Positions 1 to 7,323 of a DNA stretch of 10,461 nt are shown here, piece after piece. Source of the stretch: Candidatus Poseidoniaceae archaeon (GTDB lineage: Archaea; Thermoplasmatota; Poseidoniia; Poseidoniales; Poseidoniaceae); assembly GCA_022425185.1 (NCBI GenBank), contig JAKMFY010000015.1, positions 1 through 10,461 of the forward strand, in the 5' to 3' direction. The position numbers were made by a program, and so were the translations under genes. Under the pieces are notes generated by a model that worked only from the letters and a program-made list of their open reading frames with translations, ran no database searches and had not been told where the DNA came from. Position 1 is the stretch's first letter, and each line of letters starts with the position of its first letter.

Positions 1-2
1 TA

Positions 3-290
3 GCCGTTCTATACGGTGCAGCGATTGTAGGAATCGCATACCAATGGGGTTACTCGGTGTGGAGAGGGAAAAGGATTCAACGCTCATTTGAAGGACAGGT
101 CATTGAGACTCTTGACCCATTATCCTATGACTTGACGAGGACAAAAGGTCGAATTGAATTCATTGTTCGCAAACCAATGGCTGAGAGATTACAAGAAATT
201 GAAGAAATACACACGGGTCAAATGACGTTCGAGGACCTTGATTCGATGCCAAGTAATCAGCCTAAAAAGGCCCCTCAAAATCCAATTTAA
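3..290 (+). CDS. C-terminal end of an unrecognised membrane protein (5' end outside window)
   Basis: The reading frame is open from the window edge to a TAA at 288-290, giving 95 residues of the C-terminus. The first visible residues (AVLYGAAIVGIAYQWGYSV) look like the end of a membrane-spanning helix. A basic stretch (WRGKRIQR) follows, as expected for the cytoplasmic side. The remaining roughly 70 residues are soluble and charged, with an ELQEI-like acidic helix and a Pro/Asn/Lys-rich tail. A GTG at 57 could start a shorter 77-residue protein, but the hydrophobic helix upstream stays in frame, so a gene continuing from the left is more likely. I do not recognise the family. The stop overlaps the stop codon of the convergent protease gene: the four bases TTAA at 287-290 serve both. 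Confidence 0.7.
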   Translation, partial: AVLYGAAIVGIAYQWGYSVWRGKRIQRSFEGQVIETLDPLSYDLTRTKGRIEFIVRKPMAERLQEIEEIHTGQMTFEDLDSMPSNQPKKAPQNPI

Positions 291-2818
291 TCTTCAATCA
301 ATTCTGCATCAATGCTTGATGAAACCAAATATTTTGGTTCGTCAATACGAGATGAGCGAATCAAGTAGCCAAGACCAATCGCCGCTACGAGCATGAATAT
401 TGAAAAGAAACTTGCAACGCCTAAATATTCAGAAAATACATCGCCTAGGGCAGAGAAGAATCCCTCAGATTCGGACTCTTCAGCAACGTCCTTAGGGACA
501 ATCAAAGAGAATACGGCTTGTTGGTCATAAGCCATTCTTGTAAAGGTCAACTGACCGTCATATTCGCTGTCATAGTTTTCAGAGGGGATTGCAGGATCAA
601 GGTCCGAGTAGAAGTCAGGACGTTGTTCAAACGAAATGTCAACAGGTTCACTCAAATCAAGGGTAAGCGTTACATCAACTGTGTATGGAATACGAGATTC
701 AAAGAATTCTGGATCGTTAAAGATTCCAAGGAAAGTTGCTGCCTGACCAGTCACGTCGAAATGTGCCCAAGTATTCCAAGAAGAAGAATCGACATCAAGA
801 TCACAAATCCATGCATCAGATACACGAGAACAAGCCCCTTGAGCATCATTACTACCATCTTCGCCTAAGTCAATCTCAAGTTGAAGAGCGCCTGCTTGTG
901 CCGTGTCAATATCAAATTCGGTTGGTACAAAGCGAGCTTCAAGTTGTGTAGTTCCATTTGGAATCCAGACATAGTGTGAATCTTCGGTGTAATAGACTGC
1001 TCCACTAGCACCGTTGTTGAAGTGATTCCAGTCTCCTTTCCAGCCATGATGAACTCTATCGGTGTTGACAGAGATGGTTTTCTCAACCATCATTTCTTCA
1101 TAAATTTCCCAAGCGTCCCAGACTGTGTATTCAGGGAATTCAACCAAGCCGTCTCCGTTTTGATCTCGCATGAGTTGGAGTGTTCTTGCAAGGGCAACAG
1201 CCGCATCAACATCTGTCAAGCCGTGACCAATTCGCCAATCATGGCATTCTCCTGTCATGCTTCGATAGCATTCTTCAGGAATGTCATTGCATCCATCATC
1301 AGCGTTTCCATCTTCGCACGAATTAGCCATTCCTTCGTAAGTTGCTGTCAATTCTAGAATCAATTCTAACTCATGAACACGAGAAAAGTTTGCAGTATCC
1401 CAATCTTCAAATTGACCGTAAGATGCAGTACCATCTCCGCCTACAAGACTCGATCCTTCATCATGGTCATCACGATGATAATCAGCGACGCCAAGGGATG
1501 GTGCAATCTCGAGAATTAATCCTGCCATGCCTCCAACGTGCGGAGTTGCCATTGAAGTTCCAGAAATCGACATGTAATACAAATCACCTTGTAATTTCGT
1601 GCTTGCATCTATCGCTGTTCCACGAGGTGCAGTCGCCCAAATGTCACGGCCAGGTGCACCAACATCAGGCCATGTGTGTTGTTGGTTCATGCATCCACGA
1701 GAAGAGAAAGAAGTAACTGCAGCACCATCGTGGGTGAGTGCTGCTACTGAAATTGCAGATGGTGTGTTTGCGTATACGTTGGTCCGCAGATCACCTGTGC
1801 ATTCACCACCACCACCCGATCCTCCAGAGTTGGATGCAGCAAAGATGACAGCAACACCGTTGTCATAAGTTAGCATATCAGTCAAAGTTGCAACAGCACC
1901 ATTTGGATCATAATCACCGTCAGTTCCCCATGAATTGGAAACAACACGGATGTGAAATGGATTCTGCGAAGGAATCGAGTGTTGGTATGTCCACTCAAGT
2001 CCTTGTTCAGCAGCAAAGATGGAAGCACCATCACCCGTACCAAGAGCTACAAGTTGTCCTCCTTTGGAAACACCGGCTCTTCTTCCAGCAGAGGCATCAC
2101 CATTTCCAGCTATCGTCCCTCCTACGTGTGTTCCGTGACCCGAGGAAGTATCGGAATTTGTTGTCTCAGTCCAGACACCATCCCATTTTGCGGAATAAAT
2201 GACCTTCTCCCCAGTCCATGGTTCAAGGTAGTCAAAATCTGGATGTCCTGCATCGACTCCAGTATCGAGGTCAACAATCGCTGTCCCATCACCGTCCCAT
2301 TCTGTAAAGGCCAGGTCAGTTTCAAACTCCACTTTACCGTCTGTGTCGACGATAACTCTGTGCCAAGCATCAGTTGCTCGTACCACATGTGTTGTTTCAT
2401 GCATCATGATACCGGGGTCGGTTGGGCCTCCCCATTCAGAGGGAAGATAGAAGAAATCAAGTTCTCGATTAAGTTCGAGGTATTCAACTCGGTCCCAGAG
2501 AGAGATCTTACGAATCGTATCGGAGGGAGCTTCAAAGAGTCCTCCATCGATGAGAATTGCATCGTGGAGATGAATCGCTCCAGTTGTTTTCATGAATTCG
2601 AGGTCCTCTGAAGTAACAGGAGATCTTAACTGAAAGATAACTTCGTGGAGAACTGAATCATCATCGGTACTTGCAAGTGCCTCTTCAAGGGCTGAATCCA
2701 TTTTGTCTAAATCACCGTATGGGTTTGTTCCCTGGGCAAGGGGAGAAGCAAGCGAAACCAAAAAAATGAATTGGAGAAAAAATACAGTCAAAAGACGACT
2801 GTTAGGGGTAGGACTCAT
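287..2818 (-). CDS. Secreted, membrane-anchored subtilisin-like serine protease (S8 family)
   Basis: An endopeptidase of the subtilase family, 843 residues from the ATG at 2816-2818, probably acting outside the cell while held by one C-terminal helix. A signal peptide is clear (hydrophobic core about residues 9-28, ending ASPLAQG). A region at about 50-120 resembles an I9-type propeptide. The catalytic set is complete: Asp185 in VDLDTGVD, His228 in SGHGTHVGG, oxyanion-hole Asn330 in AASNSGG and Ser422 in SGTSMATPH. The catalytic domain carries a cysteine-rich acidic insertion (Cys501, 510, 517, 525) before its closing helix (GHGLTDVDAAVALA, about 531-544). A perfect EF-hand-type loop follows (DQNGDGLVEFPE, 552-563), then beta-rich C-terminal regions, a membrane helix (about 803-820) and a short cytoplasmic tail. 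Eight cysteines, an even number, suggest disulfides. A GTG 60 nt upstream would put 20 extra residues before the signal peptide and overlap the gene upstream, so I reject it. Substrate unknown; protein scavenging is an inference. Confidence 0.93.
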   Translation of the reverse strand: MSPTPNSRLLTVFFLQFIFLVSLASPLAQGTNPYGDLDKMDSALEEALASTDDDSVLHEVIFQLRSPVTSEDLEFMKTTGAIHLHDAILIDGGLFEAPSDTIRKISLWDRVEYLELNRELDFFYLPSEWGGPTDPGIMMHETTHVVRATDAWHRVIVDTDGKVEFETDLAFTEWDGDGTAIVDLDTGVDAGHPDFDYLEPWTGEKVIYSAKWDGVWTETTNSDTSSGHGTHVGGTIAGNGDASAGRRAGVSKGGQLVALGTGDGASIFAAEQGLEWTYQHSIPSQNPFHIRVVSNSWGTDGDYDPNGAVATLTDMLTYDNGVAVIFAASNSGGSGGGGECTGDLRTNVYANTPSAISVAALTHDGAAVTSFSSRGCMNQQHTWPDVGAPGRDIWATAPRGTAIDASTKLQGDLYYMSISGTSMATPHVGGMAGLILEIAPSLGVADYHRDDHDEGSSLVGGDGTASYGQFEDWDTANFSRVHELELILELTATYEGMANSCEDGNADDGCNDIPEECYRSMTGECHDWRIGHGLTDVDAAVALARTLQLMRDQNGDGLVEFPEYTVWDAWEIYEEMMVEKTISVNTDRVHHGWKGDWNHFNNGASGAVYYTEDSHYVWIPNGTTQLEARFVPTEFDIDTAQAGALQLEIDLGEDGSNDAQGACSRVSDAWICDLDVDSSSWNTWAHFDVTGQAATFLGIFNDPEFFESRIPYTVDVTLTLDLSEPVDISFEQRPDFYSDLDPAIPSENYDSEYDGQLTFTRMAYDQQAVFSLIVPKDVAEESESEGFFSALGDVFSEYLGVASFFSIFMLVAAIGLGYLIRSSRIDEPKYLVSSSIDAELIED

Positions 2819-2854
2819 GGTTAAGGGCACCAAAGGAACTTCAAAGGTGTTTGG

Positions 2855-2861
2855 TATATTT
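2855..2861 (-). promoter_or_regulatory. TATA-like box upstream of the protease gene
   Basis: On the minus strand the sequence reads AAATATA, centred about 40 nt before the protease ATG. With the usual archaeal spacing of about 26 nt, transcription would start near 2832, leaving a leader of about 14 nt. It lies in the 50-nt gap after the stop codon of the ETHE1-like gene, so the protease may have its own promoter as well as read-through from that gene. This is a motif match only. Confidence 0.35.
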
Positions 2862-2868
2862 GTGAATA

Positions 2869-3606
2869 CTATAACCACGGAATTTCATCTGGAATTTCAG
2901 CAAAAATGTTCGCTGGGAGTGCTACTTTAATTTTAGAAACTGAACCGAGTTTTTCTACAGAATCCATCTGCCAGGCGGTAAATTGTTCAAGGGATTTCAT
3001 TGATAGAATGGGATTATGGAGACGATTCCAACCAAGTGTTTGGATTTCCGTACCCGGGGGTTCATGGCCACTGCAAACCAGAACATCATCAGAAAAGCGT
3101 GTGAAAACATTCAGAGACGACCAATGCTCTTCTAGGCGACCACTTGGTAAATCATCCCTGCCTACACCAGCCTCTCCGTTGAAGAAAAAGTCCCCGGTGA
3201 AAATGTGATTTTCCGTTTCGATGATCATTGAATCCTGTGTGTGGCCTGGTACGTGATGGAACATAAAATTCATCCCTCCCACATTGAGTTCTGTCGACTC
3301 ATCGACATAGAGAGTCACGCCAAGAGAGGGTGTATCTTTCCACATGATGTAAGGAATATTATGCTTCTTTGAAAGTGAGAAACACGCAGTAATGTGGTCA
3401 GCATGTGTATGTGTAGCCATACAAGCGATAAGAGTCAAAGAGCGTTGTTCTAAGACGGTTTCATAATGGTCAATATGATCCCAAACCGGGTCAATTAAAA
3501 TTGCATCTTCACCATTATTGACAAGATAGGTGCATGCCCACCCATTCGGACGGATATCTTCGACCTGCATGTTCTTGGGTGACAAAACTTCTACTTCAAT
3601 CCTCAC
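2869..3606 (-). CDS. ETHE1-like persulfide dioxygenase (metallo-beta-lactamase fold)
   Basis: A 245-residue metallo-beta-lactamase-fold enzyme, probably a glutathione- or low-molecular-weight-persulfide dioxygenase that oxidises sulfane sulfur to sulfite with a single non-haem iron. The metal motif is THTHADH (His66, His68, Asp70, His71), followed by His122 (PGHTQDS), Asp139 (FTGDFFF) and His181 (SGHEPPG). The spacing of His66, His122 and Asp139 matches the iron triad of human ETHE1 (His79, His135, Asp154, from memory). The phrases THADHITA, GVGRDD and the C-terminal NPILSMKSLEQF are typical of this branch and not of glyoxalase II. No rhodanese domain is fused or adjacent. The start is a GTG; an in-frame TAA lies three codons upstream, and an ATG at codon 13 is the alternative. 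The gene sits 50 nt before the protease on the same strand and diverges from the NUDIX gene. A generic thiolesterase role is the main alternative. Confidence 0.82.
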   Translation of the reverse strand: MRIEVEVLSPKNMQVEDIRPNGWACTYLVNNGEDAILIDPVWDHIDHYETVLEQRSLTLIACMATHTHADHITACFSLSKKHNIPYIMWKDTPSLGVTLYVDESTELNVGGMNFMFHHVPGHTQDSMIIETENHIFTGDFFFNGEAGVGRDDLPSGRLEEHWSSLNVFTRFSDDVLVCSGHEPPGTEIQTLGWNRLHNPILSMKSLEQFTAWQMDSVEKLGSVSKIKVALPANIFAEIPDEIPWL

Positions 3607-3652
3607 GCTAATTTAGACGAGATTTGATGAGGGAGGGGGTTCAGGGTGAAGC

Positions 3653-4375
3653 ATGCATCCAACAGAAGTGGTTTATCTGGAGCATGATGGAAAGCTGTTG
3701 CTCGTTGATGATTCAGGTATAGGACCTCAACCATGCATCATGGGCCGACAAGAATCATCATCGACACTTCGATTCCCGACAAGGAAGGAACTAGACAAAA
3801 TGGAACTCCCATGGGAGGAGGAGCGATTCACTGATATTCGATTCAATGAAATGAGTATACGGGTCATTCATGGATTACCAACCATTGAATGGCCTTCGCA
3901 TTGGACTTGGAAAGATGAAGTAATTTCTGATAATGCTGTCCATCCTGTTGCACGAGAAGCAGTCTATCGTTCAATTCACAGGCTTGTAGCCAAAGTCATC
4001 ATACAGAACGAACGAGATGAAGTCTTGATGGCCAAAGTAGAGCGTGGTTTTTTCAAAGGCTATTGGACACTCCCCGGAGGATATATGAACCACAGCGAGG
4101 AACCTTCCGAAGGCTGTGTTCGAGAGGCATATGAAGAATTGGGAATCACGTTGGCTGTCGATGATCGAAAGCCGATCATCACTCAACGTTCTTTTCATAG
4201 GGATGGTATTTCTTTCATGAGTTTCACCTATTTCTCAAAATGGAATGGTGCAATTTCTGAATTGAAATTAAAGGAAGGAGAAATCGCTGAAGCCAAGTGG
4301 TTCCCTCTTCATGAGGCTTTGAGCAACGCAGTATCTGAATTTGATCATATCGCAATCGAATCGATTGTGAATTAG
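3653..4375 (+). CDS. NUDIX hydrolase with an uncharacterised N-terminal extension
   Basis: A 240-residue protein with a perfect Nudix box at residues 143-165 (G-x5-E-x7-RE-x2-EE-x-GI), the Mg-binding helix that hydrolyses a nucleoside diphosphate linked to another group. The Nudix fold spans about 108-240: it begins HRLVAKVIIQNERDEVLMAK and includes the typical substrate-side GYWTLPGG before the box. Residues 1-107 form a separate region with no motif I recognise. It lacks the CxxC pairs of a zinc ribbon, so this is not a classic NudC NADH pyrophosphatase despite the similar layout. The substrate (ADP-ribose, a dinucleotide or a damaged nucleotide) cannot be read from the sequence. The ATG is preceded by GGTGA at 3645-3649, a good match to the end of archaeal 16S rRNA. 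The gene is divergent from the ETHE1-like gene (46-nt gap), and its TAG overlaps the alaS stop. Confidence 0.9.
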   Translation: MHPTEVVYLEHDGKLLLVDDSGIGPQPCIMGRQESSSTLRFPTRKELDKMELPWEEERFTDIRFNEMSIRVIHGLPTIEWPSHWTWKDEVISDNAVHPVAREAVYRSIHRLVAKVIIQNERDEVLMAKVERGFFKGYWTLPGGYMNHSEEPSEGCVREAYEELGITLAVDDRKPIITQRSFHRDGISFMSFTYFSKWNGAISELKLKEGEIAEAKWFPLHEALSNAVSEFDHIAIESIVN

Positions 4376-7221
4376 GACTGGATAAAATCTTTGGCAGCTT
4401 GTAAAGCATCATCCAATCCATCAGGATTTGATCCGCCACCTTGAGCCATGGTTGGGCGTCCACCGCCTCCTCCATTTATGTGAGGAATAATGGCCCGAAG
4501 AATTTCTACCGCATTGTACCGTTCTGATGCAATTGTTCCTTCCGTACATGCAACCATCAATTTACCACCACCTTCTCGTGAACCCAAAATGGCAAGTGTC
4601 GGTTTGGATTGCTCTCTTGTTAATTCTTGAAGCATCGATGTAAGTTGTTTCAAATTCCCATCAAGTTCCATGACAACAATACGAACACCATTAATTTCAA
4701 GAGAATCGTCCCCCCCACCAGATGTTCTCAAACGAACAATTTCTGCTTCAAGTTGTTCGATTCTTTTCTTTTGGTCTTTCCATTCACCAAAAAATCGTTC
4801 TGCAGTCTTTGGTAGATCTTCATTTGCAATTCCAAAGGTTTCTGATGCCGTTCTCAAAAGAGAATCTTGAGAGCGAGCGTACTGTAACGCCGATTCCCCT
4901 GCAACAATGTGAAGTCGTTCCACTCCATCTTGCACTGCTGTAGAGCGGATGATTCTGATGGAACCTATTTGGCCTGGTTCGTCATGATGAGTTCCACCAC
5001 ATGCCTGTATATCGTGATCTGAAATTCTCAAAACACGAATACTGTTTCCTTTAGGAGCGCCACCTTGATACAAATCGAATCCATGCTTTTTATCCGCTTC
5101 ATGACGGGCTAGAACCGTTTTCTCTGTACGAGATACGAGTCCAAGAACTTCATTTGCTAAAATTTCAATCGCATCAAGATCTTCTCGATTAAGACGTCGA
5201 TAATGAGTGATATCTAATCGAGCAAGTTCAACTGACTTGTTCGCACCAGCCTGATAGATGTGTGGGCCAAGAATACGTCGCGCAGCTCCACCTACGATAT
5301 GTACGGCAGTATGATGGTCCATCAGTTGCTTTCGTCTCTTCCAATCGATTGTACCATGTACCAAATCACCAATAGAAAAGGGACCATCGCAAAGATGAAG
5401 GATAAGTTCTCCAATCTTTTGGGTATCGAGAACGTTACGCGTCACTGCGTCTGTAGAAAGTGAACCATAGTCGCCTTCTTGACCTCCTCCTTCTGGATAA
5501 AAGCAGGACTCTGCTAACACAATTGCGTGAGTTGAGCCTTTAGGTCCCATGCCCTCAATCAATGGCAAAGAAGCTAATACGCTTGCATCAAAGGAGCGTT
5601 GTTGAACATCTTCGTAATAGAGTGGAACTGTATTTGGCAAATTAGGAAGTTCTTCGACCAGCTGTGGTTGAACCGTTGTCGAAGCTGCTTGTTTGGCCAT
5701 AAGAGCATGCCTTTCAGCCATCTCTGCCGAGAAACCTGTTCGGAGTCGAAGATTACTCCATCCATTACTCTTGGCGATATTAATGACCATGTCAGGAGGT
5801 AAACCGTGAGAATCATTCAGTTTGAACAAGAGAGAATCGGGTAACTCTTCCACTGAAGATTCGATCGACTTCAATTCTTGTTGAATGAGATTGGATCCTT
5901 TGCGGAGTACTTCCTTGTAACGACTTTCCTCAAGTTCCATGATGGTCATCAAACCGTCTCTCGTTTGCTTCATTTCATGACCACTCATGTTGACTTCAAG
6001 ATGATGTTGAATAAGTTCTGAAAGTGTGGTAGAAATTCCCAAGTCATCTCGCATGCGCAATATCCTTCGAGCAAGCATTCGAGCCAAATAACCTGCTTTA
6101 GCATTGGATGGAACCAAACCATCTCCAAGCATATGACACAATGCATGAAGGTGATCTGGAATAGCATAAATTCGTGAAAGTGGTTCTGTCACTCCAATGA
6201 ACTGTTCCTTGGTTAGTTCGACATTTCGTTCCTTAAGCCGGCCTATGAAAAGAGATGATAGTTCATCAGCATCGACACCGGGCTCGATATTCATGATACC
6301 ATTTAGCCGGCTCATTTCGCTCAACAAACTGTCCAAATCTAAATCTGGCCATTGTTTAGCAACGGAGGAAAAGCCACTCATTTCTTTGAGCCATGCGACT
6401 GTTTGAGGGTATATGGCTTCGTAAATGGTGGGTGTACCCGCTGCAGCCCAGCAAAATCGTTCAAGGCCATATCCTGTATCGATAATTTGCAAAGGCATTT
6501 CCTTGTAACGGTCTCCCTTGAGTTCGATATCGCCATCTGGAGATTCCTCTAGATTCATGAATACAAGAGTCGCTAATTCCAAACCTCCAACGATAACTTC
6601 GACGGCTGCTCCTGCATTACCGCCCCCACACCAAGGATTCTCAACATAGGTTATTTCTCGGGCATCGATACCAAACGTTTCGGTTAACATGGCATGGCAA
6701 TACGAAACACATTCCTCCATCCAGTAGTAAGATTCACCTTCATCCGGTCGATTAAAAACGTGATGTGCCATCATTTCAAAGGTGGTTAGATGACGGCCTG
6801 AACGCCCAACAGCGTCAACATCAGTCAAACGAATACATGGCTGAGAAATCGTGAGTGGATTGGCAGGAGGTTGTACTTGTCCAGATGTAACATGTGGTTG
6901 AAAATCCGCAATCGAAGCAATGGTCAAGTGGATATCATCTCTCCAACGAGCTAAGACGGGATATGGTTCAATTCGATGATGTTCATTCGATTCAAAGAAA
7001 GATAAAAACGATTCGCGCATCGAGTCTTTGAGTTCTTTCCCACGCTTTTCAAATCCAGCGATGAGAGGTTTACCGATGAAGGTATACTCATCTTGGTGAG
7101 TATCTCCACAAGTGCTTCGATCAGCATCACATGTCCAAAACCAAAGTTCGGTTATTGTGCACTGTTTTCGGAAATAGCCGTTTTCATGAAAAACTGCTAG
7201 GTCGATTGCAGGTAAACTCAT
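4372..7221 (-). CDS. alaS: Alanyl-tRNA synthetase, archaeal type
   Basis: Charges tRNA-Ala with alanine and edits mischarged Ser/Gly-tRNA-Ala in the cytoplasm. At 949 residues it has the archaeal layout: an N-terminal extension (about 1-60), a class II catalytic core (YPVLARWRDD at 87-96, DFQPHVTSG, NPLTISQPCIRLTDVD, TFEMMAHHVFN), a helical tRNA-binding region (about 280-520), an editing domain and a C-terminal DHHA1 domain (LAILGSREGGG and a Gly-rich NGGGGGRPTMAQGGG at 916-930). The four editing-site metal ligands are present: His637 and His641 in HHTAVH, Cys741 and His745 in CGGTH. A short coiled coil (about 812-833) joins editing and DHHA1 domains. The N-terminal zinc site usual in archaeal AlaRS looks altered: Cys21 and Cys38 remain, but the other two positions read Thr24 and Gln43. 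The ATG at 7219-7221 gives the expected N-terminus. The gene diverges from rtcB, and its TAA overlaps the NUDIX stop by two bases. Confidence 0.97.
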   Translation of the reverse strand: MSLPAIDLAVFHENGYFRKQCTITELWFWTCDADRSTCGDTHQDEYTFIGKPLIAGFEKRGKELKDSMRESFLSFFESNEHHRIEPYPVLARWRDDIHLTIASIADFQPHVTSGQVQPPANPLTISQPCIRLTDVDAVGRSGRHLTTFEMMAHHVFNRPDEGESYYWMEECVSYCHAMLTETFGIDAREITYVENPWCGGGNAGAAVEVIVGGLELATLVFMNLEESPDGDIELKGDRYKEMPLQIIDTGYGLERFCWAAAGTPTIYEAIYPQTVAWLKEMSGFSSVAKQWPDLDLDSLLSEMSRLNGIMNIEPGVDADELSSLFIGRLKERNVELTKEQFIGVTEPLSRIYAIPDHLHALCHMLGDGLVPSNAKAGYLARMLARRILRMRDDLGISTTLSELIQHHLEVNMSGHEMKQTRDGLMTIMELEESRYKEVLRKGSNLIQQELKSIESSVEELPDSLLFKLNDSHGLPPDMVINIAKSNGWSNLRLRTGFSAEMAERHALMAKQAASTTVQPQLVEELPNLPNTVPLYYEDVQQRSFDASVLASLPLIEGMGPKGSTHAIVLAESCFYPEGGGQEGDYGSLSTDAVTRNVLDTQKIGELILHLCDGPFSIGDLVHGTIDWKRRKQLMDHHTAVHIVGGAARRILGPHIYQAGANKSVELARLDITHYRRLNREDLDAIEILANEVLGLVSRTEKTVLARHEADKKHGFDLYQGGAPKGNSIRVLRISDHDIQACGGTHHDEPGQIGSIRIIRSTAVQDGVERLHIVAGESALQYARSQDSLLRTASETFGIANEDLPKTAERFFGEWKDQKKRIEQLEAEIVRLRTSGGGDDSLEINGVRIVVMELDGNLKQLTSMLQELTREQSKPTLAILGSREGGGKLMVACTEGTIASERYNAVEILRAIIPHINGGGGGRPTMAQGGGSNPDGLDDALQAAKDFIQS

Positions 7222-7227
7222 GTTACG

Positions 7228-7253
7228 CCCCCGCTCTTGGGGTGTTCCTCCTT
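7228..7253 (-). promoter_or_regulatory. alaS leader: distant Shine-Dalgarno followed by a GC hairpin
   Basis: On the minus strand a strong ribosome-binding sequence, AAGGAGGA (7253-7246), lies 24 nt before the alaS ATG, too far for normal use. Between it and the ATG sit CCCC (7242-7239), a 6-nt loop AAGAGC and GGGG (7232-7229), which can form a four-pair all-GC hairpin. If folded, the hairpin shortens the effective spacing to about 10 nt. No other start codon lies at normal distance from the purine stretch. Whether this controls translation is an inference. Confidence 0.4.
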
Positions 7254-7273
7254 GCTTTCAATCCTCCCACGAG

Positions 7274-7287
7274 AATATACAAAATAT
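7274..7287. promoter_or_regulatory. AT-rich core shared by the divergent alaS and rtcB promoters
   Basis: The 102 nt between alaS and rtcB contain one A/T block, AATATACAAAATAT. Read towards rtcB, AAAATAT is centred about 41 nt before the ATG, which would place the transcript start near 7309 with a leader of about 15 nt. Read towards alaS, GTATATT is centred about 56 nt before the ATG. A small inverted repeat (CATCA 7295-7299, TGATG 7306-7310, 6-nt spacer) lies between the block and rtcB. The assignment rests on base composition and spacing only. Confidence 0.4.
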
Positions 7288-7323
7288 CGGAAATCATCAA
7301 ATGAATGATGTCTAACCACAACC

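Noticed and set aside
518..868. A 116-residue plus-strand frame opposite the protease C-terminal region
   Set aside because: Antisense to a well-supported gene, with no motif and no plausible promoter or ribosome-binding site.
1952..2611. A 219-residue open frame on the plus strand opposite the protease
   Set aside because: It lies wholly within the catalytic region of a clear subtilase gene, has no recognisable domain and shows the composition of a shadow frame.
2819..2878. GTG start giving a 863-residue protease
   Set aside because: It would place 20 residues before a typical signal peptide and overlap the ETHE1-like gene by 10 nt. The ATG at 2818 gives a normal signal peptide directly.
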